Shown in pieces: positions 22,301-23,906 of a stretch of DNA of 23,906 bases. The notes under the pieces are model-generated. The model had not been told where the DNA came from. It searched no databases and was given only the letters and a program-made list of their open reading frames with translations. The position numbers were made by a program, and so were the translations under genes. This DNA comes from Thermomucor indicae-seudaticae (Eukaryota; Mucoromycota; Mucoromycetes; Mucorales; Lichtheimiaceae): NCBI GenBank assembly GCA_000787465.1, contig JSYX01000555.1:1-23906 (forward strand), written 5' to 3'. Position 1 is the stretch's first letter; every line of letters begins with the position of its first letter.

Positions 22301-22493
22301 GCATTTCGCTGACCAGGGCGTTGAAATTTGGGAAAACAAATTCTTGCCACTGAACTGGGATTGCATCGTCCCTGTTGCTCGTTTATATTCGCCGGTGGCT
22401 GTAAGCAAGTACAAGGCGCCTCGTTCATTGAAAGATCTGCTGGTGGTTGTGCCTTTGCAAAAAAAAGTCCCACTTACAGATTTTTCCCACTGA
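19334..22493 (+). pseudogene. Tnp2/DUF4218-type transposase with one in-frame TGA
   Basis: DNA-cutting enzyme of the CACTA-like (fungal Plavaka-related) group. A first exon (19334 or 19385 to about 19550) carries a zinc-finger-like CHCSRC and a downstream MRHKQAD; an intron ending between about 19625 and 19655 leads into the main frame, which is clearly coding from 19725. Landmarks: VVCPKCHALYSPG, FKPENIILVGVMPGPTEPK (typical of Tnp2), YRGCPKCDRSFG, CATVDPMHNLFLGTAKRL, then HLKDSMVDFGRIYSFWLFSF and FERYNGLLGNIETNK (DUF4218-like). Candidate acidic residues are the Asp of NIDWF, the Asp of VDPMHN and the Glu of FERYNG; this is inference. One TGA at 21429-21431 splits the frame between FVNA and RLLTKPAIPYTDID. 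The frame is otherwise open from 19725 to 22493 (922 codons besides the terminal stop). Exon 1 boundary is uncertain. Confidence 0.82.
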
Positions 22494-22628
22494 CCCTCCC
22501 ATTTATTTCCCTGTTCGTTTTTTTCTCTTTTTTTCTAGACGATGTCTCTCTGTTTTGCAATCGACAAGTTATGCTTTCATTTTATGAATTGGCTGTTGGT
22601 TGACTCACATTCTATTGCCTGTAGCGGT

Positions 22629-23621
22629 TTAATGTCCGTCTTGACGAACTGCCCAGGCCGGGAGACCTTCCGGGGGTTCAGCCGCCACTTCCACGATGCG
22701 GCGGCTGTAGGGACTGTGCTCATCCCTCATGGACACGCGGTCGAGCTCTCGCAGGCAGCGGATGAACTGATGCAACGTAAGCAACTGCATAAATCTGTTT
22801 TTTGTAAACAATACCTCATTGCTCCTCCAGGCCTGGCTTCTGACGACCAAATCGTATTCGTCGTCTTCCTCGGCGGTCCATTCTTCGGACATGCACTCGT
22901 CAACGAGGAGGTCGCCCAAGTCCTCTGGGAAGTCGGCACTGCCCAAACTCTCGTCATTCAAACCCATTTGCCGGGCAATGCGTTTCTAACGTTTCGCCGT
23001 GAGCTATTGAGACGGTGAATTTAATGTCAGTTCCTTACGTTGGTGACACGAGCTACACGACGAGCTAGAAGCAAGCGCTCTTCTTTTGCCTCCTCGCTTT
23101 CATGCGCTTCTTTCTTCTTGTTCCTGAAGAAGTTGTGTATCATGCGGTGCAACTTCGTTTGCCGTCGCTTCCGGCTAATTTGAGTTTGTCTTTGCGAGCC
23201 CACACAATGCTCTTAAGACGTGACACAATTTCCTTGTTTTCTGCAGCTGTGAATATCAGGTCGAAATCAAAGGTTTTGTTCTCTTCGGTTTCCAGCGTTT
23301 TATACGCATTGCGGATTTCTTCCTGTAATGCAGGTCAGTACAGAAAAAGGTGGCGCTTGTGTCCTTCTGCAAGTCCAGCACCGTTTGCTCCAAGCGCGCA
23401 ACAGAAGATCTGAGCTTGCCTACTTCCGAGCTTGCCGCTTGTTCGGGAAATGTGAGGATGGGTGAGGTTGGCCCTACGTCGAGTATCTGTTGCGAAGATG
23501 GTGTCGGTACTGGACGCGTGGACACCACTGGGACCTCTTCAGTAGAAGCCGTACGGACGCGTCGGACCGGACGACCTGATGGCTGCTGTTGTTTGATGTT
23601 CTTTCTTTTTCCTGTGGGCAT
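22629..23621 (-). pseudogene. Transposon companion gene (charged, coiled-coil-like protein) with a one-base frameshift, 3 exons
   Basis: Not assigned to a named family; it resembles short charged proteins that accompany transposases in Mucorales genomes (from memory, unverified). Exons on the minus strand: 23621-23382 (MPTGKRKNIKQQQPSGRPVR, then VGKLRSSVARLEQT), 23322-23039, and 22985-22629. Introns 23381-23323 (59 nt, donor GTGCTG) and 23038-22986 (53 nt, donor GTAAGG). Exon 2 reads EEIRNAYKTLETEENKTF up to GSDGK, then the frame changes near 23150-23165 and continues as KLHRMIHNFFRNKKKEA; exon 2 has 284 nt where 285 would keep frame, so one base is missing. The C-terminal part is acidic (SEEWTAEEDDEYDLV) and ends LPAWAVRQDGH. 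A 48-nt in-frame GT-AG segment at 22784-22831 may be a further intron. Possible role: DNA binding or regulation of transposition. Confidence 0.6.
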
Positions 23622-23906
23622 GTTGACCTAATATCGCTTTGATTAGATGGCCGCACATTTGACAAAGCTTGCTCGAAGGAAGCTTAACATACGCAGTTAT
23701 CGCTAGTAAACTTAAAGTAAGGACTTGCAAGAAGCAAAAAAGTCAAGGATCATGTTTACGGATAACTTATATTTCTTTTTAAGCGGAACTCTACGATCGG
23801 TGCAAAACTGACGTCGCACGACCATCTGGTCAGTAAGTGTTCCTTTTCTTTTAAGAAAGAGTTTATTCGTGGCATTGGTGTCGAAAAGAAAAATAAAAGC
23901 CATTGT
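23622..23906. other. Right flank of the companion gene
   Basis: The 5' flank of the minus-strand gene. A minus-strand frame of 63 codons (23712-23903, beginning MAFIFLFDTNATNK) is open but not recognised. I compared it by eye with the repeats at 18.9-19.1 kb and found no inverted copy, so the transposon end is probably beyond the window. Confidence 0.35.

Larger units (their letters stand above)
19065..23621. mobile_element. CACTA/Tnp2-like DNA transposon (two convergent genes), ends not defined
   Basis: The transposase gene (plus) and a convergent minus-strand gene ending 136 nt after it probably form one element. The left limit is set arbitrarily at the inverted repeat and the right limit at the start codon of the companion gene. 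No matching right terminal inverted repeat was found up to 23906. Both genes carry a single disabling lesion, so this copy appears non-autonomous but recently active. Confidence 0.6.

Noticed and set aside
21432..22493. Second transposase segment as a separate gene starting at 21480
   Set aside because: It is in the same frame as the first segment, and the 16 codons between the TGA and the ATG continue the family pattern (RLLTKPAIPYTDIDTA), so it is one interrupted gene.

Overview
The window looks like nuclear DNA of a filamentous fungus, most likely a Mucoromycota (Mucorales-type) genome. The reasons are densely packed genes on both strands, many short spliceosomal introns (about 53-82 nt) with GTAAGT/GTATGT-type donors, a eukaryotic ribosomal protein gene, a class II tRNA-Leu, a peroxisomal beta-oxidation enzyme and a CACTA/Tnp2-like transposon. 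The species assignment is inference; no marker for it is visible. Exon structures were assembled by hand, by finding splice sites that keep frame and restore family motifs.

Left part (1-7.1 kb) is ordinary metabolism: a peroxisomal 2-enoyl-CoA hydratase 2 ending in the PTS1 -AKL (+); a Nudix hydrolase with the DUF4743 N-terminal region, tail to tail with it (-); a Xpt1/Hpt1-type purine phosphoribosyltransferase (+) divergent from the Nudix gene; a seven-exon FabG-like short-chain dehydrogenase (-); and HIS3, imidazoleglycerol-phosphate dehydratase (+), divergent from it.

Middle part (7.1-15.1 kb): a gene-poor 1.6 kb, a possible 134-residue single-pass membrane protein, a biotin carboxylase plus biotin-carrier protein with no carboxyltransferase domain, a stretch of unassigned coding-like sequence, the intronless RPL15 gene, and a secreted acid-phosphatase-like phosphoesterase with seven exons including a 19-nt one.

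Right part (15.1-23.9 kb) is accessory and decaying. It holds a broken minus-strand gene for a signal-peptide, Ser/Thr-rich, single-pass, Arg-tailed surface protein with five 21-residue repeats; a tRNA-Leu(UAG); a zone of direct and inverted repeats; and a Tnp2/DUF4218-type transposase interrupted by one in-frame TGA. A convergent companion gene, probably the transposon's second gene, carries a one-base frameshift. The right end of the transposon was not found and may lie outside the window.

Three introns (Nudix gene, biotin carboxylase gene, surface-protein pseudogene) fit best as GC-AG introns with donor GCAAGT. I found no CRISPR, operon or defence system; the most unusual items are the carboxyltransferase-less carboxylase with a Cys in place of a conserved His, the decayed mucin-like receptor gene, and the two-gene transposon.
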